Source: Mucilaginibacter achroorhodeus
GTDB lineage: Bacteria > Bacteroidota > Bacteroidia > Sphingobacteriales > Sphingobacteriaceae
DNA length: 64,000 nucleotides
Direction of reading: 5' to 3'
NCBI RefSeq assembly: GCF_007846095.1
Contig: NZ_VOEI01000003.1
Coordinates: 372,001-436,000, forward strand
Shown: piece after piece, positions 35,694 through 45,411 of the stretch
Numbering within the stretch: the stretch's first letter is position 1
Layout of the letters: every line of letters begins with the position of its first letter
Made by a program: the position numbers and the translations under genes
The notes under the pieces: model-generated
Databases searched by the model: none
Told to the model about the DNA's origin: nothing
Seen by the model: the letters and a program-made list of their open reading frames with translations, nothing else

Positions 35694-37007
35694 TTAGCCT
35701 TTTATTTTGCTCAAAACCCACGTCCCAACTTGGTTTCCTTGTATAATGCCGTTATCAATAGCATCCATAAAATGGATCCCTCCCCAATAACGGGATATTG
35801 CAGCCTCCCTGGCAGCCTGTTTAAACGATGAGAATTTTCTTGGTGGTATGCCGTATTTTCGTTCCACGTTATCGGTAAAATGGAAATTATCACCGAAGTA
35901 ATGCGTTAAAATTACAGCGGAGGACGTAGACACTACTGAATGCCCGCTTATATATTCCGGGAAAGGGGGCGTTTGCAATAACGGCTTCCAGTTTGGGTCT
36001 ATATATTTTCTGATCGCAGTCTCCGGTCTTATCCTATTAGTGCGGTATTTATCATCCCAGCAGCAGATAAAGCTATCTGTAAGGCCTATTGCGATCATGG
36101 TATAAACCTCGAGCGTTTTCTCAAAATCAAACTTCTTCATTTCACAAGCCAGTCCAGCAATACCCATCCAATGTGCACCCGGCGAGATCTTTTTGAGACC
36201 TATGAGCATGTGGCCATCATTTTGAACTGCAAAAGGATTACAATCCCAAAAATTGGCTACGGCCTGTTCTTCATCTGTTAGGCCTTTACCGCTTTTGGCA
36301 TAACTCATTTGCAGATATTTATAAAACTGAGATGATTTATTTGTTGAGAACGGAATTGGCGGGACAGGTAAAAATTGCGACGCAGAATCAAGCGTGAAAG
36401 GCCTTATCGTATTAAAATAAGGCTCTACAGGGTTCATATATGCCGGAGGTGTGGCTTTCCAATCGCCATCACCTGCTGATTCCTGATAGCGCTTATAATT
36501 ACTTATCCGATTGTATTTGTCTGCCTTGGCATATGCAAGTATCTGCTTGCTTATCCTTTGAGCATAGCTTGCTGAGCTATCTATGGCTTCAGAACTAAAT
36601 CCCACTTTCTTGCACGAATCCAGAACGGTTTGTTCGTACTTGACCAGTATTGTAGTGCCAGATGGCTGTAACTTTTGCGCAGTTTTTAACATAGCCAGAA
36701 CAGCAGCTAAGCGATAGTCGTAACCTGATATTCTCTTGGGCTTTTGTATTAAAGGATAGCCATTAAGTTTACCATGCATACTTGGTACTGCTTTATCATT
36801 TTCATTAACAACTTCGTAACCGGCCAGGCAGGTATAAGCATAAAAGCGGGCTGCTAAGGGCGGATTAGTTACATCATGGATCATTACATCAGTCATCTGT
36901 TCGATAACCTTTGAAACGTCTTTATTACTAAGTTTTGCTGAATTGCGGGAATGGCAAGCGCCAAGACTTATAGCTATAATAAATATGATCGGATAAAACT
37001 TCTTCAT
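35694..37007 (-). CDS. Vanadium-dependent haloperoxidase-like (PAP2 superfamily) lipoprotein
   Basis: 437 residues with a lipoprotein signal (lipobox LGAC, Cys18), so it is anchored in a membrane outside the cytoplasm. All three PAP2/vanadium haloperoxidase motifs are intact: Lys320-x6-Arg327-Pro328, Ser354-Gly355-His356, and Ser405-Arg406-x5-His412 (SRYWGGIHF). Members either bind vanadate and oxidise halides with H2O2, or act as acid phosphatases; sequence cannot fully decide, although the length and helical N-terminal half favour the haloperoxidase branch. Its ATG follows directly on the TAA stop of the FG-GAP gene, so the two are translated as a pair. Confidence 0.88.
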   Translation of the reverse strand: MKKFYPIIFIIAISLGACHSRNSAKLSNKDVSKVIEQMTDVMIHDVTNPPLAARFYAYTCLAGYEVVNENDKAVPSMHGKLNGYPLIQKPKRISGYDYRLAAVLAMLKTAQKLQPSGTTILVKYEQTVLDSCKKVGFSSEAIDSSASYAQRISKQILAYAKADKYNRISNYKRYQESAGDGDWKATPPAYMNPVEPYFNTIRPFTLDSASQFLPVPPIPFSTNKSSQFYKYLQMSYAKSGKGLTDEEQAVANFWDCNPFAVQNDGHMLIGLKKISPGAHWMGIAGLACEMKKFDFEKTLEVYTMIAIGLTDSFICCWDDKYRTNRIRPETAIRKYIDPNWKPLLQTPPFPEYISGHSVVSTSSAVILTHYFGDNFHFTDNVERKYGIPPRKFSSFKQAAREAAISRYWGGIHFMDAIDNGIIQGNQVGTWVLSKIKG

Positions 37008-40000
37008 TTACTTAAGAGGTTTGTAAGCTTTCAACTCTCCTTCGCTTAAACCAAACAAGAGCAGGTTGTTCAATTGTAATATGCTACGGACGTCGCCTTT
37101 GATCTTAAAGCCGGATTGTTGTTGCCGGATGTAAGTATAACCACCTTTTGTATCGCCCTTTAGAAGCACACCATAATTAGCATCATACTTACCAAACCGC
37201 AGGCGTTCATGAGTAATGTTGCCACACAGCAGCATATCCTCTATCCCATCATGGTTGTAATCGAAAACGTTAATAGCAAACACCGGCGCAAATTGTGTTT
37301 CGGCAGGTAACGCCAACGGCTTAAGCTTTCCGCTTTTATCGCTCATAAAGCAGGCATTTCCTAAATAATTTGCTGTGAGCTTGCCAGCACCTTTCATCTC
37401 CTCTGGTGTGAAAACCTTATCGATAGTGGCATCGGCATAACTTTTATAATCCGGAAAACGGCCACGCATAACGCTCAGTTGATCCAGCAATTCATCGCGA
37501 CTTACGTAAGGATAACTTTTGTGCTGGATGTAAAAGCAAAGAATAGGATCGACAGAACCGTTGTCATCAAAATCTTTGTAATACAATTCAGCAGGTTCTT
37601 TATATGAGGCTTTGCATTGCGTATTTAAACCAAGATTGCCAGCAACTATATCCGGTTGGCCATCATGATTAATGTCTTGCACCTTTAAACAATTCCACCA
37701 GCCGGAGTATTTTTTACCAAGATATTTTTCCGTGGCATCGATTAGCTTTCCATTTAAATTTAAGAACACGGTAATAGGCATCCATTCACCGGCTAAAATA
37801 AGGTCTGGCTTGCCATCATGGTTCATATCAGCCCATGCTGCGTCGGTAACCATGCCTATCTTCTTGAGGCTTGCATTGTAGGTAGCTGTCGCATCAGTAA
37901 AATGCCCCTTACCGTCGTTCAGCAACAAATAACTATCGGGCATTTCCGGATAACGACCAGGTATTACCCGGCCACCTACAAATAGATCTATATAACCATC
38001 GCCATTTATATCGGCTGCTTTAACGCACCCTTTACTCACCAACATTTTAGGTAGGGCATTTGCAGCCTTGGTGAAATTACCCTTCCCATCATTTAAATAA
38101 AGCCTATCCTGTAATAATGGGTCGCTCTCATTAACACCTGCATAGCCGCCTGATGCCACGTAAAGATCGGGATAACCATCGCCATTAGCATCAAAAAACG
38201 CAGCTGCTGCATCGGTATATTTATTATCTGCTGCAAAGGCAGATTCAGTTTTTTGAATAAAACCGCCGTGTTTGTTTTGTAGATAAAGAGCAGCCTCCTG
38301 CCCATTAGCACCTCCTATGAACACATCTTCCAATCCGTCTCCGTTGACATCTCCTTTCTCTATACACGGGCCTGAGTATGATAATGGATTTGTCAACAAC
38401 GGCTGCCGTTTAAAGTCGTTATCTGTGGCGGATTTTTGAGTGAACTTAATTGGAGAGTTTACTTGTTGAAATAGAGGTTTTGTTACAGGTAACTGAATAA
38501 AATTAGTTTTTGCCTCTTCCTCGGTAACCGTTAATAATTTATCCGCAGTGATATCTTTATATAAATTGGTGTAACCGCTCTGCCAGATTATCCTTAATGA
38601 ATCTATCTTATTAACCTTACCCAAGCCGAAGTGCAGAACGGGCGAAACGCTCGACTGAAAACCTCGTGTAGGCATCTGCTCGAGATATTGTGATTTTCCT
38701 TCACTGTAGATGGTCGCTTTAGCGCCTATACCTTGTGTGTTGCCCGGCTTACCTTCCAGACTAATATCTAAGTAGTGATTTTTAATTTGCTTATCAGCCT
38801 GATTCTCATAAATGAAAGCCGGTTTGTTGATATTGTTAACTACAAGGTCAAGGTCGCCATCGTTATCCAGATCAACATAGGCAGCGCCATTGCTGTTGGC
38901 TGGCTGATTAATGCCCCAAGCTTGGCTGGTATTAGAAAAGGTGAGATCACCATTGTTTTTAAAGAAATAGCTTTTTACTTCAGAAGAAGGCATCTGATTT
39001 ACAATGTTGAGCAGATCCTGGCGCATTACACGTCTGTCCCTTAGGTTGTCTCCCATATACTTAAGGAAATCCATATTTGTATAATCGCGGGTGTAGCCGT
39101 TAGATACAAATAGATCTTTCCAACCATCATTATCATAATCCGCAAAAAGGGGTGCCCAGCTCCAGTCAGTATTAGAAATACCTGCAAGCTGGCCTATTTC
39201 GCTATAAGTGCCGTCGCCGTTGTTGAGGTGGAGCATGTTACGCATATACTGATAATAGAACCCCACCCGTAGGTTGAGCGCAAAAGATTCGTAATTATCT
39301 GCACCAAAAAGTAGTTTTTGCCTGCGATTATCTTCCGGTAGCATATCCAGTGTATAGATGTCCGGTTTAAGATCATTATTGATGTCAGCAACATCATTAC
39401 CCATAGAATAAAATGAGGTGTGGCCTACACTGCTTTGCAATTGATCATTAAACTTGCCGTTATGCTTGTTTATGTACAAACGGTCAGGAACATTATAATC
39501 GTTGGAAACATAAATATCAGGCCAGCCGTCTCCGTTGAGGTCGGCAATCCCGGCACCTAACCCGTAAGATAACGAGGTGCTTATAGTACCCGAAGTAGCC
39601 GTAACATCTTTAAAAAAACTCTTATCGTTTTGAAGTAAACGGATACCGGCCTGTTCATCTGATTGCTTCATCAGGTTACTTACGCTAATATCATCCAGAC
39701 TGCTGATCCTTGCAGGATTATGGTTAACTATAAGCATATCCAGGTCACCGTCCCTGTCATAATCAAAGAAATAGGCTTGCGTACTGAACGACGGAAAATC
39801 TAAGCCGAAACTGCTTGCCTCATCTTTAAAATGTGGAATTCCCTCACTATCGTTCCCTTGATTTATAAAAAGCTGGCTTCTGCGTTTTTCAGCAGAAATT
39901 TTCCCCGAGTAAGAAACGTAAATATCCAACTTGCCATCGCCATTAACATCGGCCATGGTCACACCTGTTTTCCATGGACCCGGTCGGCCGGCAACTTCTG

Positions 40001-40346
40001 CAATTGAAGTCACGTCGTTAAACTGCATTGCACCCTGATTTAAGTACAATTTGTTATCCGTCATGTTACCGGTAAAGTAAATATCCTGTTTTCCGTCGCC
40101 ATTGACATCACCGACAGCTACCCCGCCCCCATTGTAAAAGTACTCATACATTAACACGTTGGTGTTTAAGCCCTCGATAAGTGTATTAGCGAAACTTATG
40201 TGAGTTTGTTGTTCAGGTAAAAGTTTAAATAAAGGATCTTGGTTGGCGGCACCATTGTTATCAGCATATTCAGAACAAGCCGCCAATAAAAAAATGGCCA
40301 GTGCAAAAGGTGAAAAACGCAGCAATTTTAGATTCAGGAAATCCAA
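37008..40346 (-). CDS. FG-GAP/VCBS repeat lipoprotein with ASPIC/UnbV domain (CRTAC1-like)
   Basis: A 1112-residue lipoprotein (lipobox LAAC, Cys24). It is built of beta-propeller FG-GAP blades with at least 13 calcium-loop motifs of the DxNxDGxxD kind (for example DVNGDGKQD, DYDRDGDLD, DLNGDGWPD, DINHDGQPD). An ASPIC/UnbV domain sits at about 555-625 (GIGAKATIYSEGKSQYLEQM, then LHFGLGKVNKIDSLRIIW) between two propellers. Likely binds glycan or protein at the cell surface. Translation must start at a TTG (40346, or 40325 seven codons later) because an in-frame TAA lies five codons upstream and no ATG precedes the lipobox. It lies downstream of SusD and is coupled to the haloperoxidase-like gene. 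Confidence 0.9.
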   Translation of the reverse strand: MDFLNLKLLRFSPFALAIFLLAACSEYADNNGAANQDPLFKLLPEQQTHISFANTLIEGLNTNVLMYEYFYNGGGVAVGDVNGDGKQDIYFTGNMTDNKLYLNQGAMQFNDVTSIAEVAGRPGPWKTGVTMADVNGDGKLDIYVSYSGKISAEKRRSQLFINQGNDSEGIPHFKDEASSFGLDFPSFSTQAYFFDYDRDGDLDMLIVNHNPARISSLDDISVSNLMKQSDEQAGIRLLQNDKSFFKDVTATSGTISTSLSYGLGAGIADLNGDGWPDIYVSNDYNVPDRLYINKHNGKFNDQLQSSVGHTSFYSMGNDVADINNDLKPDIYTLDMLPEDNRRQKLLFGADNYESFALNLRVGFYYQYMRNMLHLNNGDGTYSEIGQLAGISNTDWSWAPLFADYDNDGWKDLFVSNGYTRDYTNMDFLKYMGDNLRDRRVMRQDLLNIVNQMPSSEVKSYFFKNNGDLTFSNTSQAWGINQPANSNGAAYVDLDNDGDLDLVVNNINKPAFIYENQADKQIKNHYLDISLEGKPGNTQGIGAKATIYSEGKSQYLEQMPTRGFQSSVSPVLHFGLGKVNKIDSLRIIWQSGYTNLYKDITADKLLTVTEEEAKTNFIQLPVTKPLFQQVNSPIKFTQKSATDNDFKRQPLLTNPLSYSGPCIEKGDVNGDGLEDVFIGGANGQEAALYLQNKHGGFIQKTESAFAADNKYTDAAAAFFDANGDGYPDLYVASGGYAGVNESDPLLQDRLYLNDGKGNFTKAANALPKMLVSKGCVKAADINGDGYIDLFVGGRVIPGRYPEMPDSYLLLNDGKGHFTDATATYNASLKKIGMVTDAAWADMNHDGKPDLILAGEWMPITVFLNLNGKLIDATEKYLGKKYSGWWNCLKVQDINHDGQPDIVAGNLGLNTQCKASYKEPAELYYKDFDDNGSVDPILCFYIQHKSYPYVSRDELLDQLSVMRGRFPDYKSYADATIDKVFTPEEMKGAGKLTANYLGNACFMSDKSGKLKPLALPAETQFAPVFAINVFDYNHDGIEDMLLCGNITHERLRFGKYDANYGVLLKGDTKGGYTYIRQQQSGFKIKGDVRSILQLNNLLLFGLSEGELKAYKPLK

Positions 40347-40384
40347 TTGTTTAAATAATTAGGGTTGTGGTCAATAGTAATTTT

Positions 40385-40411
40385 AAATTAACCTATAGGC
40401 TGGGTTAATTT
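40385..40411. promoter_or_regulatory. Perfect 9-bp inverted repeat upstream of the FG-GAP/haloperoxidase pair
   Basis: AAATTAACC (40385-40393) and GGTTAATTT (40403-40411) flank 9 bases, about 40 bp upstream of the FG-GAP gene and below the susD terminator. A candidate operator for separate control of the pair. Confidence 0.4.
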
Positions 40412-40460
40412 CACTCAATAAATATAATGCAGAAATAGCACATTAAAACAAGTTTGAACT

Positions 40461-40503
40461 AAAAAAGCCACACCCGGGCTTGTACCCAAAGTGTGACTTT
40501 ATT
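40461..40503 (-). terminator. Intrinsic terminator after susCD
   Basis: On the minus strand, AAAGTCACAC and GTGTGGCTTT pair (one G-U), with an inner GGG/CCC, then a T-run. It lies 14 bp after the susD stop codon and should end or attenuate the susCD transcript. Confidence 0.75.
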
Positions 40504-40516
40504 AATCAACTTAACA

Positions 40517-42214
40517 CTAATAGCCTGGATTTTGCACCAGCTTTTTATTTTGATCCATTACATCTTGCGGAATAGGCATCCAGTTTTGATAATCGAAAAA
40601 CAAGTTTGTGAATATCTTAACCGGCGTATAGGTTAAACTTCCTCCCGATGGTTCTATCTTCATACCGTACACTGCTGATGTTAACACACCATTTGTACCG
40701 GTTGTAATTTTCCACCTGCGGATATCAAACCAACGCTTATCCTCAAAAGCAAGCTCGATACGTCTTTCACGCCTGATGTAGTCGCGCATCTGATCTTTAC
40801 TCAACCCGCTTTTGACTGCAGGTAAGGCAGAACGTGCACGTACCTTGTTTACAGCATCATATACGGTATTATCAGGGCCAACTGCCTCATTTTGGGCTTC
40901 CGCATAACTCAACAATACCTCGGCGTAACGGAAGATAATGTAGTTAGCGAAACTTGGCGCCAGGTTGATACTGGTTTGGCCTGTAATAGATTCATCAAGG
41001 GTTTTACGGGCGTTGTAACCGGTGTTGCTGATATCGCTTGTTGAACCAAGGTCAATCTGGTTACTACCCCCTATTCTTGACTTAAAGATATCGCCCTGCC
41101 ATGATGAGCCGTCATACAATATAGATTGATAAAAACGCGGCTCACGTTTTTCATAAGGTTTTTGAGGGTTATAACCTGATGCCGGATCGCTAATAGGCAA
41201 ACCATTATCCATGGCATAATCGTCAACCAGGCCCTGAGTTGGTGCAAGGTTACCCCATGATTGTTGTACACCATTTACATATACCGGGCCTAAGTAACCT
41301 TCGCGATGGCTACCCTTCGCCGGGCCTGTTGCATAACCGCGAGCAAAAATAGTTTCCGAGTTCCAGTTGTTTGGGCCCAGGAACTGGTCTGCATAAGATG
41401 TTGCGGAAGTATTAAATAAATTGTACGTACCCAAATCTATCAATTGCTTGTTTGTACTCGCTGCCTTTGCCCATTTCGAGGCATCGTTACCTGTATTCAC
41501 CAGTGGGCTTGCAGCAAATAGCTCAACCCATCCTTTTAGTGCAAGTGCGGATCCCTTTGATGCACGGCCAGTCTCTGACGCCTTTGCGGGTAACACAGCG
41601 GCAGCAGCATCGCAATCAGCCTCAATAAATGCTAATGTTTGATCTATAGAGGCCCTTGCTCCGAAAATGTCGCTGCCATCTCGGTTATCTAAAGGCACAG
41701 TGATAATTGGCACACCACCGTAGCTGGTAAATAACAAAGAGTAAAAATAGGCTCTTAGATAAGTTACTTCTGCCACACGTTGCTGGTACCAAGTGTCGGA
41801 ATAGTTAGCTTTGTTGGTAGCTGCCTCTTTTAAGAAAACATTACATTTTCTTATCTTAGTGTAGGTACCTTTCCAATCCCACATACCGCCCGGACCGGTT
41901 GGTACGTTGCTCGGATTTATAGATCCGGCTCTAACGGTTGCTTGTCCGTTTTCCCATGCTGCACCGCAAAAGCTATTATCGGCATACTGGTCTAAAGCCT
42001 GGTAATCGTTGTTGCCATCAGGCAACTGATTGTATATGTCGTTTATAAAAAGGTCGGCATTGTTTTGGGATGCAAAGGTGGATTGATTGTTTAATGTCTG
42101 CTTGTTAGGGACATCCAAGAAACCATCCTTTTTACACGCACCCAAACTCACAACAATGGCACCAAGTGCAAAAACGCATCTACGTTTTATATTTTTATAT
42201 TTCATTGCTTTCAT
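40517..42214 (-). CDS. RagB/SusD family nutrient-binding lipoprotein
   Basis: A 565-residue surface glycan-binding lipoprotein, the lid of a SusCD nutrient importer. Lipobox LGAC with Cys27 is followed by KKDGFLD, the usual SusD start. TPR-like helices and the C-terminal RagB region (NKVRARSALPAVKSGLSKDQ, RDYIRRERRIELAFEDKRWF) are intact. Starts 8 bp after the susC stop codon; a second ATG three codons in is equally possible. Specificity cannot be read from sequence. Confidence 0.96.
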   Translation of the reverse strand: MKAMKYKNIKRRCVFALGAIVVSLGACKKDGFLDVPNKQTLNNQSTFASQNNADLFINDIYNQLPDGNNDYQALDQYADNSFCGAAWENGQATVRAGSINPSNVPTGPGGMWDWKGTYTKIRKCNVFLKEAATNKANYSDTWYQQRVAEVTYLRAYFYSLLFTSYGGVPIITVPLDNRDGSDIFGARASIDQTLAFIEADCDAAAAVLPAKASETGRASKGSALALKGWVELFAASPLVNTGNDASKWAKAASTNKQLIDLGTYNLFNTSATSYADQFLGPNNWNSETIFARGYATGPAKGSHREGYLGPVYVNGVQQSWGNLAPTQGLVDDYAMDNGLPISDPASGYNPQKPYEKREPRFYQSILYDGSSWQGDIFKSRIGGSNQIDLGSTSDISNTGYNARKTLDESITGQTSINLAPSFANYIIFRYAEVLLSYAEAQNEAVGPDNTVYDAVNKVRARSALPAVKSGLSKDQMRDYIRRERRIELAFEDKRWFDIRRWKITTGTNGVLTSAVYGMKIEPSGGSLTYTPVKIFTNLFFDYQNWMPIPQDVMDQNKKLVQNPGY

Positions 42215-42222
42215 ATCTTATA

Positions 42223-45200
42223 TTAAAAAGTTGCGTTTACACCTATCGACAATACCCTTTGTTGATAATAATTTATATTACCGCCACTGTTTTCAGGATC
42301 TATGATCTCTCTTGTACCAGGTGTCCAGGTGAAAACATTTTGCCCGGCGGCATAAACTCTGAGCGATTGCATTTTATTCTTTAACAACTTATTAGAGAAT
42401 GTATACCCCAATTCAAAACTGCGCAAGCGGATGTAAGAGATGTTTCTCATGAACCAGCTTGAAAATTGAGTATTGTTTGAAGTAGGCGTACCTGTAACGC
42501 GTGGATACAGTGCATTTGGGTTAGATGGTGTCCAGTGATCATCATATACTAACTGAGAAGCCGAACCAGATGCGTTAAACGGAAAGGCAAAATAGTTGTT
42601 GATACCGATGTCGCTATTGCCTGAACCCTGTATTAAAACATCCAGATCAAAGTTTTTATATGAGATACGTGGCTCCAAACCATAAATAATCTCAGGTGTT
42701 TGCGGGTGACCGATAACGGTTTGGTCGTTAGCATCTATTTTACCATCAGGCACTCCGTTAGGGCCACTCAGATCCGCGTATTGGATATCCCCAGGTTTAA
42801 CGGGGCCAAAGCTTGGAACAGGCACACCGGCTTTAAGAGAACCATCAGTGTTAAAGTCGCTGGCCTTAAAGTAGCCAAGTGCCTGGTAACCAAAAGGTGT
42901 ACCAATTGGGCGGCCGGTTTGCCTTCTATTAGGGTTATTTGCTGTAGCGCTGTTTTCGTAAACCTGTAACAGTTTGTTGCGCGCAAATGTAAAGGTACCC
43001 CTAACATCCAGCCTTAAACCGTTAGAGAAGCTGTGACCGCTTTGCAGGGTAATATCAACACCATGGTTACTCATAATACCACCATTAACAAGTCCGGTAG
43101 CCAATCCATACTCGCCCGGTAAGGTATTACCGATGCTAACCAGCATGTTAGATCGTTTTTCGTAAAAATAATCTGCCTCGATGCTAAGTGCTCCCTTCCA
43201 CAAAGTTGCTTCGAAACCAACATCAGTTTTGTTTGCCTTTTCCCAGGTGATATTGGGGTTGCCCTGCAAGCTTTCATAAATACCTTGAGTTGCGCTGCCG
43301 TTTATTACGCCTGAGTTGGCGTAAGGGTTATATGGATCTAAATACTGATAGGTAGCTATATTTCCAGCTATTCTTGGATAAGCGCCTGATTGACCCCATG
43401 AACCTCTTATTTTTAAGTTATCAACCCAAGTAACATTATCCTTAAAAAACTTTTCTTCAGATAATCTCCAACCTGCAGAAAATGCCGGAAAGAAACCAAA
43501 CCTGTTGCCCGGTGCAAATAAATAGCTACCATCGTAACGGCCTGATGCCTCAAACAGATACTTATTATCGTAAGTATATCCCAAGCGGTATACATAACCC
43601 AATTGTTTTTGACCTGTTGATGAACCTGAGTTTACTGCATCAGCCGCAGCAGGACCACCAAAATCCAGCTCATCTATATCCAAATTATAGTTGTATTTGG
43701 TAGCGCTGAATGTTGAGTATTTAACCCTGCGGCTTTCTACGACTGCCAGGGCGCTGACATCACTCTTACCGAATTTTCTTTGATAGGTCAATAATCCCTG
43801 AAGGGTAAGTGAATGATTTTGACTGTAACTTTCAGTAAATGTTGCCTTGGAGTTACCTTGTATACCCTGTTTGTAGGTATAAGGCGTGGTGGTTACGTCG
43901 ACGTTATAAAAAGGAATCGGTGTGGCATAAGTACGCTGAAATGATGTTTGATTACCAAACAGCGGATCGGGGCCGCTATCATAACTTACCACACCTTTAA
44001 GACTTAAGCCTGTAACAGGGAGTTTTTGATCTATCGAAAATTGAGAAAGCATTGCTGTGTTCTCATTTAATTGATAGCCGCTATGGTAGATCTCTCCGAT
44101 AAGCGACTGACCAATGTAACCAGACCACAAGCCATTGCTGTAGTATACAGGTGTTGTTGGCGCCTGCCGCTGTGCTTGCCCTATTATTGTAGCTGCACTT
44201 TGAGATGGGAAGTGCTGATCTTCTACATAGCTATTAACAGCCAACGATACAACTGTTGTACTGGTAGCGTTAGCGGTAATGTTTAAAGATCCGTTGTATT
44301 TATCCAAATATGTGGTTCTCCACATACCGTCTTGGCGGTTGTAACCTAAAGCGGCAAAATACTTGATATTTTCAGAACCACCTGATAAGGTTAAGTTATG
44401 ATACATGATAGGCCTGTTAGGGATAATAATATCATCCAAAGGGTGCCCATCCGGGTGACCGTCAGGGTCTGAGCCATCTTTAAATTTCTGGATATCATCA
44501 GCAGTGTATGCCGCTGGTTGACCATCATTAGCATTTGCCTCATTGCGCAGTAACGCGTATTGATAAGAACCTACAAATTTTGGAACCTTAGTTGGGTTTT
44601 GGACACCATAATAGCCGTTGTAAGTAAGCGTAGGCTTACCGGTTTTACCCCTTTTTGTGGTTACTAAAATAACACCATTGGCACCCGCAACACCATAAGG
44701 TGCAACTGCCGCAGCATCTTTTAGGATCGATATATTTTCAACGGTTGCCGGGTCGAGCCTGCTAAAATCGCGAGGCACACCATCAACAATTAGTAGAGGT
44801 GCGCTACCGCCAGTAGATCCAATACCCCTGATCTGAATATTTGAACCATCGTAACCGGGCTCGCCACTGCTTTGTGTTACAATTAAACCTGATGCACGGC
44901 CAACAAGGCTGTTGGTTAGGTTAACTACGGGCTTTTTAGCAATTTCGTTTGCTTTAATAGAAGAAACTGCTGCAGTAGTTGACGTTTTCTTTTGCGTACC
45001 GTAACCTACAACGATAACCTCGTTAAGGTTTTTGCCAGAGGGCTGTAAGCTGATGGTTAAGGATGTTTGTCCGCCTAAAACGATTGTAGATGTTTCATAG
45101 CCTACGTATGATACAACTAACGTTGCGCCTTCCGGTACGTTAAGGCTAAACATACCGTTAACATCTGTAACTGTACCCTGGTCTGTACCCTTTATAAGAA

Positions 45201-45411
45201 TTGTAGCACCTATAACGGTTTCTCCGGTTGTTTTGTCAATTACCTTACCTTTTACAGGGGGTAAATTTTGTTCGGTTTTATCGGCTTTCTCAAAAAAGCG
45301 ATTGTTACTTGCATAACCGGGTACAGTTACCATAAGCATTGCAGCGAATAGCAAAACCAGCGGTCTAAATTTGCGTTGTAAGAATAAACTTTTGGGTAAA
45401 ATATATTCCAT
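42223..45411 (-). CDS. SusC/RagA family TonB-linked outer membrane protein
   Basis: A 1062-residue outer-membrane barrel that takes up oligosaccharide or another large nutrient with TonB energy. Order: signal peptide (about 1-35), carboxypeptidase-like regulatory domain (VKGKVIDKTTGETVIGATIL, with VVSYVGYET), TonB-box-like EVIVVGYGTQKK, plug domain (IQIRGIGSTGGSAPLLIVDG), then a beta barrel ending with an aromatic residue (VNATF). There is no N-terminal STN domain, so it is not of the sigma/anti-sigma sensing type. Forms an operon with susD; a 421-bp leader holding a tandem repeat separates it from the GH16 gene upstream. Confidence 0.97.
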   Translation of the reverse strand: MEYILPKSLFLQRKFRPLVLLFAAMLMVTVPGYASNNRFFEKADKTEQNLPPVKGKVIDKTTGETVIGATILIKGTDQGTVTDVNGMFSLNVPEGATLVVSYVGYETSTIVLGGQTSLTISLQPSGKNLNEVIVVGYGTQKKTSTTAAVSSIKANEIAKKPVVNLTNSLVGRASGLIVTQSSGEPGYDGSNIQIRGIGSTGGSAPLLIVDGVPRDFSRLDPATVENISILKDAAAVAPYGVAGANGVILVTTKRGKTGKPTLTYNGYYGVQNPTKVPKFVGSYQYALLRNEANANDGQPAAYTADDIQKFKDGSDPDGHPDGHPLDDIIIPNRPIMYHNLTLSGGSENIKYFAALGYNRQDGMWRTTYLDKYNGSLNITANATSTTVVSLAVNSYVEDQHFPSQSAATIIGQAQRQAPTTPVYYSNGLWSGYIGQSLIGEIYHSGYQLNENTAMLSQFSIDQKLPVTGLSLKGVVSYDSGPDPLFGNQTSFQRTYATPIPFYNVDVTTTPYTYKQGIQGNSKATFTESYSQNHSLTLQGLLTYQRKFGKSDVSALAVVESRRVKYSTFSATKYNYNLDIDELDFGGPAAADAVNSGSSTGQKQLGYVYRLGYTYDNKYLFEASGRYDGSYLFAPGNRFGFFPAFSAGWRLSEEKFFKDNVTWVDNLKIRGSWGQSGAYPRIAGNIATYQYLDPYNPYANSGVINGSATQGIYESLQGNPNITWEKANKTDVGFEATLWKGALSIEADYFYEKRSNMLVSIGNTLPGEYGLATGLVNGGIMSNHGVDITLQSGHSFSNGLRLDVRGTFTFARNKLLQVYENSATANNPNRRQTGRPIGTPFGYQALGYFKASDFNTDGSLKAGVPVPSFGPVKPGDIQYADLSGPNGVPDGKIDANDQTVIGHPQTPEIIYGLEPRISYKNFDLDVLIQGSGNSDIGINNYFAFPFNASGSASQLVYDDHWTPSNPNALYPRVTGTPTSNNTQFSSWFMRNISYIRLRSFELGYTFSNKLLKNKMQSLRVYAAGQNVFTWTPGTREIIDPENSGGNINYYQQRVLSIGVNATF

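Noticed and set aside
38093..39397. Repeated DNA within the FG-GAP gene as a possible tandem repeat or CRISPR-like array
   Set aside because: The repeats are protein-level calcium loops at irregular spacing with diverged codons, not nucleotide repeats.
42223..45411. SusC as a sigma/anti-sigma (FecI/FecR) signalling transducer
   Set aside because: No STN domain at the N-terminus and no ECF sigma or anti-sigma gene nearby; the HTCS explains regulation better.
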